From JAICXG01 sp036494545 (lineage in GTDB: Bacteria > Verrucomicrobiota > Verrucomicrobiia > Chthoniobacterales > UBA10450): a DNA stretch of 64,000 nt. The position numbers and the translations under genes are program-made. The stretch is taken from assembly GCA_036494545.1 (NCBI GenBank), contig DASXOB010000003.1:1-64000 (forward strand), written 5' to 3'. Below are positions 50,866-59,935 of this stretch, one piece after another; the stretch's first letter is position 1, and every line of letters starts with the position of its first letter. The notes under the pieces are model-generated. The model had not been told where the DNA came from, made no database searches, and saw only the letters and a list, made by a program, of their open reading frames with translations.

Positions 50866-51783
50866 GTGCTGCGATTCGCCATCGTTCGGCTGCTTCAGGC
50901 TATTCCAGTCTTGTTCGCAGTCGCAACGTTGACCTTTTTCATGCTAAAACTTGCGCCCGGCGGGCCATTTTCAGCAGAAAAAAACACGACACCGGAAATT
51001 CAAAGGCAGCTTGATGAGCATTACGGCCTGAATAAGCCGCTTTTTCAACAATACCTGACTTATCTCGGCAATGTCGTTAGGGGCGATCTTGGTCCTTCAT
51101 TCAAATATCCGAATCGCACAGTCAATGAACTCATTGGCCAGGCCTTTCCGGTTTCTGCTGAGCTGGGTTTCTGGTCTTTGCTCGTAGCATTAGCCCTTGG
51201 CCTTACCGCCGGAATTGTTGCGTCCCTGCGACCAAACTCGATTACCGATTATCTCGCCAGCGGGTTGGCGATGATCGGGATCTGTCTGCCGATATTCGTG
51301 CTTGGGCCGTTGCTCGTTCTGGCTTTCGCTCTCAAACTCCAATGGGTGCGCGTGGCGGGGTGGGATGACTGGGTCGATCGCATATTGCCCGCCCTAACCT
51401 TGGGCGGCTTTTACGCGGCGTACATTGCCCGGCTGACGCGTGGTGGCATGCTTGAGGTGCTCTCACAGGATTTCATCCGCACTGCACGCGCCAAAGGCGC
51501 TTCGCCTCGCCGCGTCATTCTGAAACATTCTTTACGTGGCGGACTGATCCCGGTAGTCAATTACCTTGGCCCAACGGTCGCCGGCTTGCTCACCGGCTCC
51601 TTTGTCGTTGAAACCATTTTCCAAATTCCAGGCCTCGGCCGCTATTTCGTGACGGCAGCCTTCAACCGCGACTACACCATGGTTGTCGGGACGGTTTTGT
51701 TTTACGCAGCTTTTATCGTTTTTCTTAACCTCTTAGTCGACCTCGCCTTGATTCGGATGAACCCGAAGTTACGTTTTGCATGA
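50866..51783 (+). CDS. oppB: ABC transporter permease, dipeptide/oligopeptide type (OppB/DppB)
   Basis: A 305-aa inner-membrane permease with six predicted segments. Family blocks: LLQAIPVLFAVATLTFFMLK, LDEHYGLNKPLFQQYLTYLG and the EAA loop FIRTARAKGASPRRVILKHSLR, which contacts the ATPases. GTG 50866 start. It is the first gene of oppB-oppC-oppD-(msrB)-oppF. An octamer copy at 51074 encodes VVRG. No substrate-binding protein gene (oppA) lies in the cluster. Confidence 0.92.
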   Translation: MLRFAIVRLLQAIPVLFAVATLTFFMLKLAPGGPFSAEKNTTPEIQRQLDEHYGLNKPLFQQYLTYLGNVVRGDLGPSFKYPNRTVNELIGQAFPVSAELGFWSLLVALALGLTAGIVASLRPNSITDYLASGLAMIGICLPIFVLGPLLVLAFALKLQWVRVAGWDDWVDRILPALTLGGFYAAYIARLTRGGMLEVLSQDFIRTARAKGASPRRVILKHSLRGGLIPVVNYLGPTVAGLLTGSFVVETIFQIPGLGRYFVTAAFNRDYTMVVGTVLFYAAFIVFLNLLVDLALIRMNPKLRFA

Positions 51784-52649
51784 GCTTACCTAACGAGCAT
51801 AGGAACAGCTCGCTCTGGCGTGACGCCTGGCTGCGTTTGGCGAAGAACAAACTGGCAGTGACCGGAGCGGTTTTGCTAGGCGCGCTCGCACTTGCCTCTG
51901 TTTGGGGCCCGTTGCTCCTTGGCCAGTCTTATTACCAGCAAGACCTGGAACTGGGCGCTACCCCTCCCAGCGCGCAACATTGGCTGGGCACCGATACTTT
52001 GGGTCGCGATCTTTTTGCGCGCCTCCTCTACGGCGGACGCATCTCGCTCGCCGTCGGTCTTTGCGCCACAGGCGTCGCCCTGACGATCGGAGTTTTCTAT
52101 GGCACGATCGCCGGTTTTTTCGGAGGAAAGGTCGATGCCGTTATGATGCGAATTGTCGATATGATTTTCGCCCTGCCCTTCACCGTCTTTGTCATTCTTC
52201 TTATGGTGCTGTTTGGGCGAGAGTTCATCCTGCTGTTCGTCGCTATCGGCGCGGTGCAATGGCTTACCATGGCGCGGATTGTGAGGGGACAAGTCATGTC
52301 GCTTCGAAAAATGGAGTTCATCGAAGCCGCGGAAGCCCTTGGCCTCTCCAGGACGCGCATCATCTTTCGTCACATGATCCCAAACGCCATTGGACCCATT
52401 ATTGTCTATGCTACCTTGACAGTTCCGAGCGTTATGTTGCTCGAGGCATTCCTCAGTTTCCTCGGGCTCGGCGTGCAGCCACCAATGAGTTCCTGGGGCG
52501 TGTTAATCAAAGAAGGCGCAGAGACAATGGAGGAATTCCCGTGGCTGTTGATTTATCCCGGACTGGCCCTGGCTCTTACCCTTTTCTCGCTTAACTTTCT
52601 CGGTGACGGTCTGCGCGACGCGCTCGACCCGCAGGCCGCAAAGGACTAG
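51780..52649 (+). CDS. oppC: ABC transporter permease, dipeptide/oligopeptide type (OppC/DppC)
   Basis: A 289-aa permease, partner of the upstream gene, whose stop it overlaps (ATGA). Blocks: HWLGTDTLGRDLFARLLYGG and the EAA loop FIEAAEALGLSRTRIIFRHM. It ends LNFLGDGLRDALDPQ as usual for the family. An octamer copy lies at codons 3-5 (LPNE). Confidence 0.92.
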   Translation: MSLPNEHRNSSLWRDAWLRLAKNKLAVTGAVLLGALALASVWGPLLLGQSYYQQDLELGATPPSAQHWLGTDTLGRDLFARLLYGGRISLAVGLCATGVALTIGVFYGTIAGFFGGKVDAVMMRIVDMIFALPFTVFVILLMVLFGREFILLFVAIGAVQWLTMARIVRGQVMSLRKMEFIEAAEALGLSRTRIIFRHMIPNAIGPIIVYATLTVPSVMLLEAFLSFLGLGVQPPMSSWGVLIKEGAETMEEFPWLLIYPGLALALTLFSLNFLGDGLRDALDPQAAKD

Positions 52650-52722
52650 GGCCTGCGACGCAACTCTAACGGGGTGAGTCAGCTCAGCTTCATCATTTAC
52701 CAATAGCGTCCCCTTTACCGGC

Positions 52723-53736
52723 ATGAGTGTTCTCTTATCCGTAGAAAACCTAAGGACCTATTTTCACACACGTCGTGGAATCGTTAGGGCGGTTGAGAAT
52801 GTCTCCTTCTCGCTGAGTGCGGAAGAAACGTTAGGTATCGTCGGCGAGTCCGGCTCAGGAAAATCGGTGGCGTGTTACTCGTTGTTGCGACTCATCCCCC
52901 AGCCTCCAGGCCGGATCGAAAGTGGGCACGCATTTTTCGAGGGAGTAGACCTCTTGCATTGTCCGGAGAAAGAGCTCCGCGCAATTCGCGGACGCCGCAT
53001 CTCGATGATTTTTCAAGATCCAATGACCTCGCTTAACCCTTATCTGCGCGTTGGCGACCAAGTGATCGAGCCATTATTAATTCACGAAAGAGTTTCGCGT
53101 AAGGAGGCTTTTGAGCGCGGTGTCTCAGCTTTGGGCGAAGTTGGGATTCAAGATCCGGTGCGCCGAATGCGCTCCTATCCTCATGAGTTCTCAGGTGGAA
53201 TGCGGCAGCGCGTCATGATCGCACTCGCTCTTATCACCAAACCTGCGCTCCTTCTGGCGGACGAGCCGACAACGGCTCTCGACGTTACCGTGCAGGCCCA
53301 AATTCTCGAGCTGATTCGACAAATGCAACGCGAGCGGGGGATGGCGGTGGTTCTCGTTACTCACGATATCGGGATTGTTTCGGGTTTCTGCGATCGAGTG
53401 CTGGTGGTGTACGCGGGAGGCGTCGTGGAAAGCGGACCGACTACGAGTATCTTTTATCAGCCAAAGCACCCCTACAGTCAGGCGCTACAAAAATCGATTC
53501 CCGCACTTCACCCGCGCGGGGCCAAGCTGCCGACGATCGCGGGTGGCCCGCCTGATGTATCAAAGCCGATTTCGGGTTGCCCGTTCGCTCCGCGTTGTGA
53601 TTTCGCGGAGGAGAAATGCCTGACTTCGGAGATCGAGTTGCGCGAGGTTGCTCCCAACCACTGCTCCGCTTGCCTGCGCGTCCAACTGGGAGAAATCGAA
53701 CTCCATCCGCTGGTCGCGCCAATTGCTTCGGAATAA
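52723..53736 (+). CDS. oppD: ABC transporter ATP-binding protein (OppD/DppD)
   Basis: A 337-aa ATPase. Walker A GESGSGKS, Q-loop, signature FSGGMRQRV, Walker B LLADEPTTALD and an H-loop THD are intact. The C-terminal oligopeptide-type extension GCPFAPRCDFAEEKC carries the cysteine cluster seen in peptide importers. Preceded by 73 bp without a gene. Octamer copies at 52781 (exact) and 52828 (ACGTTAGG). Confidence 0.93.
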   Translation: MSVLLSVENLRTYFHTRRGIVRAVENVSFSLSAEETLGIVGESGSGKSVACYSLLRLIPQPPGRIESGHAFFEGVDLLHCPEKELRAIRGRRISMIFQDPMTSLNPYLRVGDQVIEPLLIHERVSRKEAFERGVSALGEVGIQDPVRRMRSYPHEFSGGMRQRVMIALALITKPALLLADEPTTALDVTVQAQILELIRQMQRERGMAVVLVTHDIGIVSGFCDRVLVVYAGGVVESGPTTSIFYQPKHPYSQALQKSIPALHPRGAKLPTIAGGPPDVSKPISGCPFAPRCDFAEEKCLTSEIELREVAPNHCSACLRVQLGEIELHPLVAPIASE

Positions 53737-53763
53737 ATAGCCGGTAAAATCTTCCTATAAAGG

Positions 53764-54396
53764 ATGAACAGTTATTTTCCGTCTTTGGGCTCGCGCAGGC
53801 GAGCTGCGACTCGCTCGACCATTTGGGTCGGAGCGGCGATGCTCATTTTGTTTGCCGGCAGCGTTCTTTACCTTAGCCGAGCCAACAGTCAAACACAGGG
53901 GACAGCCAAAGTTACCATGACCTCGAATTCCGATGACGCCGAAAATAGTAACGCTACTCATATGTCAGACGATGCACTTCGTAAGAAACTCACTCCCGAA
54001 CAATACCATGTTACTCGCGAGAACGGGACGGAGCGCGCATTTCAGAACGAGTATTGGAACAATCATCGCGAAGGCATTTACGTCGATCTGATCAGCGGCG
54101 AAGCGCTTTTCGCTTCGACGGACAAATTTGAAAGTGGTACCGGCTGGCCCAGCTTCACCAAGCCGATCGACCCGGCACATGTAGTCGAAAAAACGGACAA
54201 GACCCTCTTCATGACAAGGACGGAGGTCCGGTCAAAAGAAGGAGACGCCCATCTCGGCCACGTCTTCGACGATGGACCGGCTCCGACTGGGATGCGTTAC
54301 TGCCTCAACTCCGCGGCCCTGCGTTTCATCCCACGGGAAAAGATGCAGGAAGAAGGGTACGGAAAATATCTCTACCTTTTCGAGGGGAAAAAGTAA
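53764..54396 (+). CDS. msrB: Membrane-anchored methionine-R-sulfoxide reductase, zinc-free type
   Basis: A 210-aa protein: N-terminal anchor (IWVGAAMLILFAGSVLYL, about 22-40), linker, then the MsrB domain (about 70-205). The fold blocks FESGTGWPSF and AHLGHVFDDGP and the catalytic Cys in MRYCLNSAALRF are present. Both C-x2-C pairs of the structural zinc site are missing (GEALFAS and SKEGDAHLG replace them), so it belongs to the zinc-independent group. It reduces Met-R-sulfoxide in exported proteins. It lies between oppD and oppF, in the same direction. Confidence 0.88.
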   Translation: MNSYFPSLGSRRRAATRSTIWVGAAMLILFAGSVLYLSRANSQTQGTAKVTMTSNSDDAENSNATHMSDDALRKKLTPEQYHVTRENGTERAFQNEYWNNHREGIYVDLISGEALFASTDKFESGTGWPSFTKPIDPAHVVEKTDKTLFMTRTEVRSKEGDAHLGHVFDDGPAPTGMRYCLNSAALRFIPREKMQEEGYGKYLYLFEGKK

Positions 54397-54576
54397 GTGC
54401 TATCCATTTCGGTAGCCTTCCCTGAGAACGTCTTCTGGTAGTTAGGCCACTTCATTTGGCCAACGCTTCCGTCAGGGTGCCGCTGGTTGCCATGCACGCT
54501 TGCCCACGTGACCCGTCAAACGTGTGACATTTTCGCGACAAAGCAGCCTTTGAGGTTAATCTCATAGGCTCTGAGA

Positions 54577-55572
54577 ATGCCAACGCCGTTTCTGGAGGTT
54601 CGCGACTTGAAAACCTACTTCCCAGTGGAGGAGGCGGGTTTTCTTCGTCGCAGCATCGGAACCGTAAGAGCAGTCGACGGAATCACCTTTTCTCTCGCGG
54701 AGGGCGAAGCCCTTGGTCTGGTGGGGGAGTCCGGTTGCGGGAAATCCACCCTTGGACGAACGATCTTGCAGCTCATTCCGGCGACTTCTGGCGTCATCCT
54801 CTTGCAAGGAAAAAATCTCGCCCAACTTCGTGGTCGCGCCTTACGAACGGCGCGGGAGGACTTCCAGATGATTTTCCAGGATCCTTATGCCTCACTCAAT
54901 CCTCGCATGACTGTTTTCGACACCCTCGCGGAAGCGATACAGGCTCATCGTTCCATTCCTCGCCGCGAACTACGTCCTAGAATCGTTAGGCTAATGGAGC
55001 AGGTAGGGCTGCTTTCGGGAGCGATGTATAAGTATCCTCATGAATTTTCGGGAGGGCAGCGGCAGCGCGTGGCAATCGCGCGAGCGCTCGCGGTCGAGCC
55101 GAGGCTTCTGGTCGCCGACGAACCTGTCTCGGCGCTCGATGTCTCAATTCAGGCGCAGATCATTAACCTCATCGCCTGCATCCGCCGGGAGATGAATCTT
55201 ACTCTCATCCTCATCTCGCACGACCTTTCCGTCGTTAGGCACCTGGTCGACAAGGTTGCCGTGATGTATCTGGGGCGCCTGGTGGAGTTGGGGTCACCGG
55301 ATGAAGTATTGAATCACCCACAGCATCCGTACACACGGGCCTTGCTCAGTGCAGTCCCGATTCCTGACCCTGCACGCGAACGGCAGCGCCGGCGTGTTGT
55401 TCTGCCAGGAGATCCACCATCCCCTATGAACCAGCCGGTGGGTTGTTTTTTTCACCCGCGATGTGCCTACTGTGTCGATGCGTGTAAAGAAGCCATGCCA
55501 CCACTAATTGACTGGAAACCCGGCCATGCAGCCGCCTGCATTCGCGTGCCGGAGATCAGCCAGGTTCAGTAG
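54577..55572 (+). CDS. oppF: ABC transporter ATP-binding protein (OppF/DppF)
   Basis: A 331-aa ATPase. Walker A GESGCGKST, signature FSGGQRQRVAIA, Walker B LLVADEPVSALD and SHDLS are intact; the C-terminal extension has GCFFHPRCAYC. It pairs with OppD. It is separated from oppD by msrB and a 180-bp gap, so it may have its own promoter. Octamer copies at 54983 and 55232. Its last 17 bp overlap the convergent gene at 55556. Confidence 0.93.
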   Translation: MPTPFLEVRDLKTYFPVEEAGFLRRSIGTVRAVDGITFSLAEGEALGLVGESGCGKSTLGRTILQLIPATSGVILLQGKNLAQLRGRALRTAREDFQMIFQDPYASLNPRMTVFDTLAEAIQAHRSIPRRELRPRIVRLMEQVGLLSGAMYKYPHEFSGGQRQRVAIARALAVEPRLLVADEPVSALDVSIQAQIINLIACIRREMNLTLILISHDLSVVRHLVDKVAVMYLGRLVELGSPDEVLNHPQHPYTRALLSAVPIPDPARERQRRRVVLPGDPPSPMNQPVGCFFHPRCAYCVDACKEAMPPLIDWKPGHAAACIRVPEISQVQ

Positions 55573-56575
55573 GCTGTGCCACGAGCAAGGCGGACTCTTG
55601 GACCGAGAGTTCGATTTCACCTGGTGAGGTCCTGTCATCTTCTTCCGGCCAAAGCGAGTCATCGAAATGCAGTGGCGATTTTTCCCACTGAATGCGCAGG
55701 CGGCGAAAACTTCGCCTGGGAAATGGAAAGACCGGCGTCTTTCTCCCAGAGCAACGATCCGCCAGATAGTCCATGAGAGTATCTCGTTCGTTTTCGGTCG
55801 CGAACACGAGATCGAATTGGCCGTCGCTCGCTCTCGCCGTGGGTGCGAGATTTAAAACGGGTCCGACAGAGCGGATATTCATGGCTTCCAGAAGCAGGAA
55901 ACGCCCGTGAAGCTCGTTGTTGTCGATTCTCAGCCTCCACTTTCGAGGTTGGTAAGACTCGAGCAACTTGCGCAATGCGCACACGTGCCAGGTCATTTCT
56001 TCTTTCTTGCTTAAGTCTGCTGCACCTTTATGCGGCTGACGAAGGTACTCAGCCAGAAGACCTGCTCCGAGACCTTCAAAGACGTTGCGCTTCCCACACG
56101 GTCCACGAACGCGGCCCACATCGAAGCCTGTCGCCTTCGTATGGCCTAACTGTCTGATGAGTCTATCGACATCGATGTCGAAGCCGAGAGTTCGCGCCAG
56201 ATTATTGGCAGTGCCTAAAGGCAAAACACTTAGTGGTGTTTTTCGGCCGATGAGCTCGTAAGCTACCTTTCCCACCGTGCCGTCGCCGCCCGCCGCCACG
56301 ATAATGTCAGCTGGCTTCTTGAAAGCCCGTCGCCAGCCCTTGATCTTGGTTGACTGATAAATCACTTCATGACCCACCTCTCTTAAGGCTCGGATGAGCT
56401 TTTGTTTCGAGTATTCCCCACGACCAGCCTTCGGATTATGGAAGAGGACTACGCGCACGCAATCATCTCGCAACCGGTCGGTCCTGCGCGTGTATTGGTC
56501 TTGCAGTTCGGCCAAAAAGCAGCCGGCGCGCGTTTCTAGTAACGATGAAACGAAAGCGGCGCATTTTGGTTTCAA
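55556..56575 (-). CDS. Diacylglycerol kinase-family lipid kinase (YegS/BmrU-like)
   Basis: The kinase domain begins CVRVVLFHNPKAGRG and includes the nucleotide motif VAAGGDGTVGKV and VLPLGTANNLARTLG. It probably phosphorylates a lipid diacylglycerol or sphingosine-like substrate. The long frame (339 aa) starts at 56575 and overlaps the surE start by 31 bp. A TTG start near 56475, which begins at the domain, is at least as likely. The 3' end overlaps oppF by 17 bp. Confidence 0.85.
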   Translation of the reverse strand: MKPKCAAFVSSLLETRAGCFLAELQDQYTRRTDRLRDDCVRVVLFHNPKAGRGEYSKQKLIRALREVGHEVIYQSTKIKGWRRAFKKPADIIVAAGGDGTVGKVAYELIGRKTPLSVLPLGTANNLARTLGFDIDVDRLIRQLGHTKATGFDVGRVRGPCGKRNVFEGLGAGLLAEYLRQPHKGAADLSKKEEMTWHVCALRKLLESYQPRKWRLRIDNNELHGRFLLLEAMNIRSVGPVLNLAPTARASDGQFDLVFATENERDTLMDYLADRCSGRKTPVFPFPRRSFRRLRIQWEKSPLHFDDSLWPEEDDRTSPGEIELSVQESALLVAQPTEPG

Positions 56576-57381
56576 ACGACGACGGCATTTATAGCCCCGG
56601 TATTTTAGCCCTGGCTAAAGCGGCAGCGCATTTTGGCGAGGTGCGCATAGTCGCTCCCGATGTCGAGCAATCGTCCATGGGTCAGGCCATCACTTCTTCA
56701 CGTCCCTTGCGATATCGACGCACTCCACTGGATAAGTTCGAGGCTTATCGCGTGAACGGAACTCCGGCTGATTGCGTTGCCCTCGGCATTCATCATTGGA
56801 AACGAGTTGATCTGGTCCTCTCGGGCATCAATCTGGGAGTCAATCTCGGCAATGCCTGCTGGCATTCGGGCACACTGGCCGCGGCAAAACAGGCTGCGTT
56901 GCTTGGGGTGCGAGGAATTGCCCTTAGCACTTCAGTCCTGAGTGGTGAGCCCGATTTTGCCACGATCGAACCATGCCTCTGTGAGGTCCTCGGCCTTCTG
57001 GTTCCAGAAAATGACATGCTGCTGGTAAATGTTAACATTCCGGCCCGGCCGCGCGGTATCCGCTGGACGCGACAAGCCGTACTGCAATACGACGGAGAAG
57101 TCATCCCAGGAAAGGATCCTATGAAGCGGCCGATTTACTGGTTCACTGTCAAAAGGATTGAGGCCGCGGAGGGAGGCACTGACCTATGGGCGTTTTCTCG
57201 TAACTGGGTAACGGTTACGCCACTAAGACTCGACCTTACCGATGGGGAGGCATTATCGCGGGCGTTGGCAAAGGGTGGAAAGCCCGGCAAAAGCTCTCCG
57301 AGCAGGATTGGGGAGAAACAGCAAACGAAGGTCCGCGTTAAGCCATCATCTGCGCGACAAGCAAAGTTGTTTCTACGATAA
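56545..57381 (+). CDS. surE: 5'-nucleotidase SurE
   Basis: A 278-aa protein with the SurE metal site RILVSNDDGIYSPG at the N-terminus, then VRIVAPDVEQSSMGQ, YRVNGTPADCVALGI and SGINLGVNLG. It dephosphorylates nucleoside monophosphates and short polyphosphates. It is divergent from the DAG-kinase-like gene. A basic C-terminal tail (about 245-278) is longer than usual. Confidence 0.93.
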   Translation: MKRKRRILVSNDDGIYSPGILALAKAAAHFGEVRIVAPDVEQSSMGQAITSSRPLRYRRTPLDKFEAYRVNGTPADCVALGIHHWKRVDLVLSGINLGVNLGNACWHSGTLAAAKQAALLGVRGIALSTSVLSGEPDFATIEPCLCEVLGLLVPENDMLLVNVNIPARPRGIRWTRQAVLQYDGEVIPGKDPMKRPIYWFTVKRIEAAEGGTDLWAFSRNWVTVTPLRLDLTDGEALSRALAKGGKPGKSSPSRIGEKQQTKVRVKPSSARQAKLFLR

Positions 57382-57453
57382 GCCCGCCTCGCAATAGGGT
57401 TGCTCCAAGACGCCAACATCCGCAGAACGTTCCAAGAGCGAATTCCTGATCAT

Positions 57454-57846
57454 ATGGCCGTCCCATTTACTCTCGGTCCGGTGGGCCACTTCGGTCTGGC
57501 CGTGCGTGATCCCCGAAAAAGCGCAAAGTGGTTTGAGCAAAATTTTGGCTTGGAGGAGCAATTTGAATTTGAAGAGGGGATCGCCGTCGGTAACGACAAT
57601 GTGACAATCGCTTTGCACAAGGGAAAACCGGCGCCGGAAACCTTTGGTCACATGTCTTTTCATCTGCCCGACATGGCAACCCTGCGCAAGGCGCTCAAAC
57701 ATCTTAAGAGCATCAATGCAGAACTGGAGGACCCAGGTGACGAGATCGGTCCCGAATCTTCTGGCTCACCACATCGGGGTCTTTGGCTACATGATCCCGA
57801 CGGTTATCGGTGGGAGCTTTCCGTCCAGAACGGCGCGAAGGAGTAA
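57454..57846 (+). CDS. VOC-superfamily (glyoxalase-like) protein
   Basis: A 130-aa protein starting MAVPFTLGPVGHFGLAVRDP, with the two βαβββ modules of the vicinal-oxygen-chelate fold. The possible metal ligands are His in GHFGLAV, Glu in EFEEGIAV, His in HMSFHLPD and Glu in WELSVQN. Substrate unknown. It is 72 bp after surE and possibly co-transcribed. An earlier in-frame start (57400) lacks domain match. Confidence 0.78.
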   Translation: MAVPFTLGPVGHFGLAVRDPRKSAKWFEQNFGLEEQFEFEEGIAVGNDNVTIALHKGKPAPETFGHMSFHLPDMATLRKALKHLKSINAELEDPGDEIGPESSGSPHRGLWLHDPDGYRWELSVQNGAKE

Positions 57847-58018
57847 TCAACTTTCGATATTATCGAAGGATTTCCATGTCGGCGCGACAACCGGGCAGAT
57901 GGGGAATTGTCTCTTACCACTTACAATGCAACTAGGACGCAGATAAAGGACAACCTGCCTTCGACTGTTGGCCTGTGCGGGCCCATGGTGCGAGGTCGGC
58001 TTTGGATGCGCAATTCTC

Positions 58019-58300
58019 TCAGGCGCGCGCGGTTTGGGGAGAGACCTGGGAGTGCGAGGATCGTGCCGGTCCACGGCGAAGAATGAGCGGATTGGATCGA
58101 ATGGCGTGACCGGTGACAAGCGCTATGCAGGTGTCCGACACCTTCACAAGCGCGAGAACGACGGCAATGAACGGCAGCGCACCCAACCAGAAGAGTATCG
58201 CGCCAGTTGTCAGGAGTGCCTCAGCGAACCGTGATTTTCTGCCGGCGCGTCGAAAGCTGGAATCGGAAGTGAAGTCGGAATCGGAAAGCAGCGTTTTCAT
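58019..58300 (-). CDS. Small single-pass membrane protein
   Basis: A 93-aa protein starting MKTLLSDSDFTSDSSFRRAG, with one or two closely spaced hydrophobic segments (LLTTGAILFWLGALPFIAVVLALV) and a basic tail. No family recognised. A longer frame extends to 58684 but runs antisense to a better gene on the same strand, in another frame. Confidence 0.4.
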   Translation of the reverse strand: MKTLLSDSDFTSDSSFRRAGRKSRFAEALLTTGAILFWLGALPFIAVVLALVKVSDTCIALVTGHAIRSNPLILRRGPARSSHSQVSPQTARA

Positions 58301-58341
58301 CGGATTAAAGATCTTTGGTCCTGCGCAAACAACCTGGTCAG

Positions 58342-58866
58342 CTACTCTTTTGGAGCAGTTGATATGCCGCCCGCGGTACCGAGTTGAGCCTGGCAGCGAA
58401 TCGGATTGCCACCCATGGGCGTCCGCACCAGGTAAAATACCAGTGCCGCTCCCACCGGAAGACCGATCAGCGTTCGAGGGTCTCTTCGAATGAAGGCGCT
58501 GGCGCAATCTCCGAGGAGATTGAGGACCAGAATGCCGAGTGCCAATGTTCGGCCCCATTTTCTGGCGCGAGCCAGACCAAAAGCAGCCACGCCAAGAGTT
58601 GTCCCAACCAACGCCATGAGCAGGATGGCCAACGGCCTGCCCGCCTGCGCAAAGCCTGTCTTTGCCTCTGGGTTTAAACGCCAAACGGAATCAAGAGCGC
58701 TCTGAGGAAATAGCAGGGCGGCGACGGTGATTGTGCTGGCCAGACAGCCAAAAACAAAGAAGGCGGAAAGCAGTTTGATCCCGAGAGGCAGGCCCGACCG
58801 TGATGACGCTCTTGCCGGCGATTCATTCATTGCGGCTTGATTTTCACTTGATTGTTTCCGATTCAT
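58342..58866 (-). CDS. Four-pass membrane protein
   Basis: About 174 aa from MNRKQSSENQ, with four hydrophobic segments (LLSAFFVFGCLASTITVAALL, LAILLMALVGTTLGVAAFGL, TLALGILVLNLLGDCASAF, LIGLPVGAALVFYLV). No family recognised. A start at 58830 (MNESPAR) is also possible. It is divergent from the gene at 58875. Confidence 0.6.
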   Translation of the reverse strand: MNRKQSSENQAAMNESPARASSRSGLPLGIKLLSAFFVFGCLASTITVAALLFPQSALDSVWRLNPEAKTGFAQAGRPLAILLMALVGTTLGVAAFGLARARKWGRTLALGILVLNLLGDCASAFIRRDPRTLIGLPVGAALVFYLVRTPMGGNPIRCQAQLGTAGGISTAPKE

Positions 58867-58874
58867 TACTGCGC

Positions 58875-59159
58875 ATGCCGACCGTTCATAGCAGACCACG
58901 CCGAGTCCGGGTCAAGAAAAGGCGACAAGACAAGAACCTTTTCCAAGTCCGCCGTTCCTTTTGGGACCTGCGCATCGCGAGCTCCCGCAAGATCGCTCTT
59001 TTTGGCTTCCTTATTGGCGGCGCTCTCGGTTGTCTTTTGGGAGCGACTTTGGGCCTCCTTCCGAGCAGTGCAGGCAATCGCGAGCCAGATATACTGAGTG
59101 TTAATCAGGCGACCGGAAAGCCGCAGCTACACATCAAGGGTAAGCCCGAAATCAAATAA
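58875..59159 (+). CDS. Small basic membrane protein
   Basis: A 94-aa protein starting MPTVHSRPRRVRVKKRRQD, with an Arg/Lys-rich head and one Gly-rich membrane segment (IALFGFLIGGALGCLLGATLGLL). No family recognised. Confidence 0.45.
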   Translation: MPTVHSRPRRVRVKKRRQDKNLFQVRRSFWDLRIASSRKIALFGFLIGGALGCLLGATLGLLPSSAGNREPDILSVNQATGKPQLHIKGKPEIK

Positions 59160-59224
59160 CTGCGTTAGCGGCGCTGGAACGATCGAGTCAGTCCTTTAGT
59201 CGTTAGGCAACAACTGCCAGGAAA

Positions 59225-59839
59225 TCAAATTTGACCGGCGAAGCTGCGATCCGCGGCCAGCGATGCGAAAGCGCGCGGCGGTCCCAGAATTTCACGCACA
59301 ATAATCGCCTGCTGTAAGCCGCGCCGGTCGCGCAAGAGTGCAATTAGCGGAGAAATTTCTGTCGGGGGCGCCGGTGCGCGCTGCTGACGCTCAACCGCCA
59401 TCGGCCGCCGAGAGGTCTTCCCAAAAACGGGCGCACCCGGCACAGGCACTGACGGAGTCGAGATCGGCAATGGAGGTGGTTCGGAAGCCGCAGGCAGAAC
59501 TGGCGGAGTCTGGTCGCGGGGCACAGTAACCAGTGGCGGAAGTGGTTGCAGCAAGCTTCGCCGCTTAGTCCGTGGTGTCTCTGCCGTTGTTGGCGTGATG
59601 AGCCGACGTGGTTGCCCCGGTCGCGGCCGCAAAGGCGGCGGTGGCGGCGAGCCTTGCGGCATCCCGAGGGCCTCAAGAAAACGACGCACCCGTTCCTGTT
59701 CGCTTTCTGTCGGCCGTCGAGGCTGCTCGTTAGGCAAAGTGGGTTGCCTATCCTCGCTTTCGCTCATCGCCCGATTTGTAAACCAACGGAAAATCAGGGC
59801 CAACCCCCCGAGCACCAAAAAGATAATGGTCTCAAACAT
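59225..59839 (-). CDS. Membrane-anchored Pro-rich protein upstream of a transcription unit with floA
   Basis: A 204-aa protein. An N-terminal anchor (ETIIFLVLGGLALIFRWF) is followed by a long Pro/Arg-rich linker and a C-terminal helical block (ISPLIALLRDRRGLQQAIIV). The last block with IVREILGPPRAF is common to small verrucomicrobial and planctomycete proteins of unknown role. It follows floA on the same strand with a 96-bp gap. An octamer copy lies near its start (59727) and one just beyond its stop (59200). Confidence 0.6.
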   Translation of the reverse strand: MFETIIFLVLGGLALIFRWFTNRAMSESEDRQPTLPNEQPRRPTESEQERVRRFLEALGMPQGSPPPPPLRPRPGQPRRLITPTTAETPRTKRRSLLQPLPPLVTVPRDQTPPVLPAASEPPPLPISTPSVPVPGAPVFGKTSRRPMAVERQQRAPAPPTEISPLIALLRDRRGLQQAIIVREILGPPRAFASLAADRSFAGQI

Positions 59840-59935
59840 GGCTTACGAGTAAGTGGCTAACTCAGAAAAAGCTGCTCGGTTGGAGAGACGACGCACTCTC
59901 ACATTTTATGAATCATAATCGGGGGATTCAGACTA

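Noticed and set aside
58019..58684. Long version (221 aa) of the small membrane protein
   Set aside because: The N-terminal part overlaps the four-pass membrane protein gene on the same strand in another frame and has no domain features; the shorter start at 58300 is preferred.
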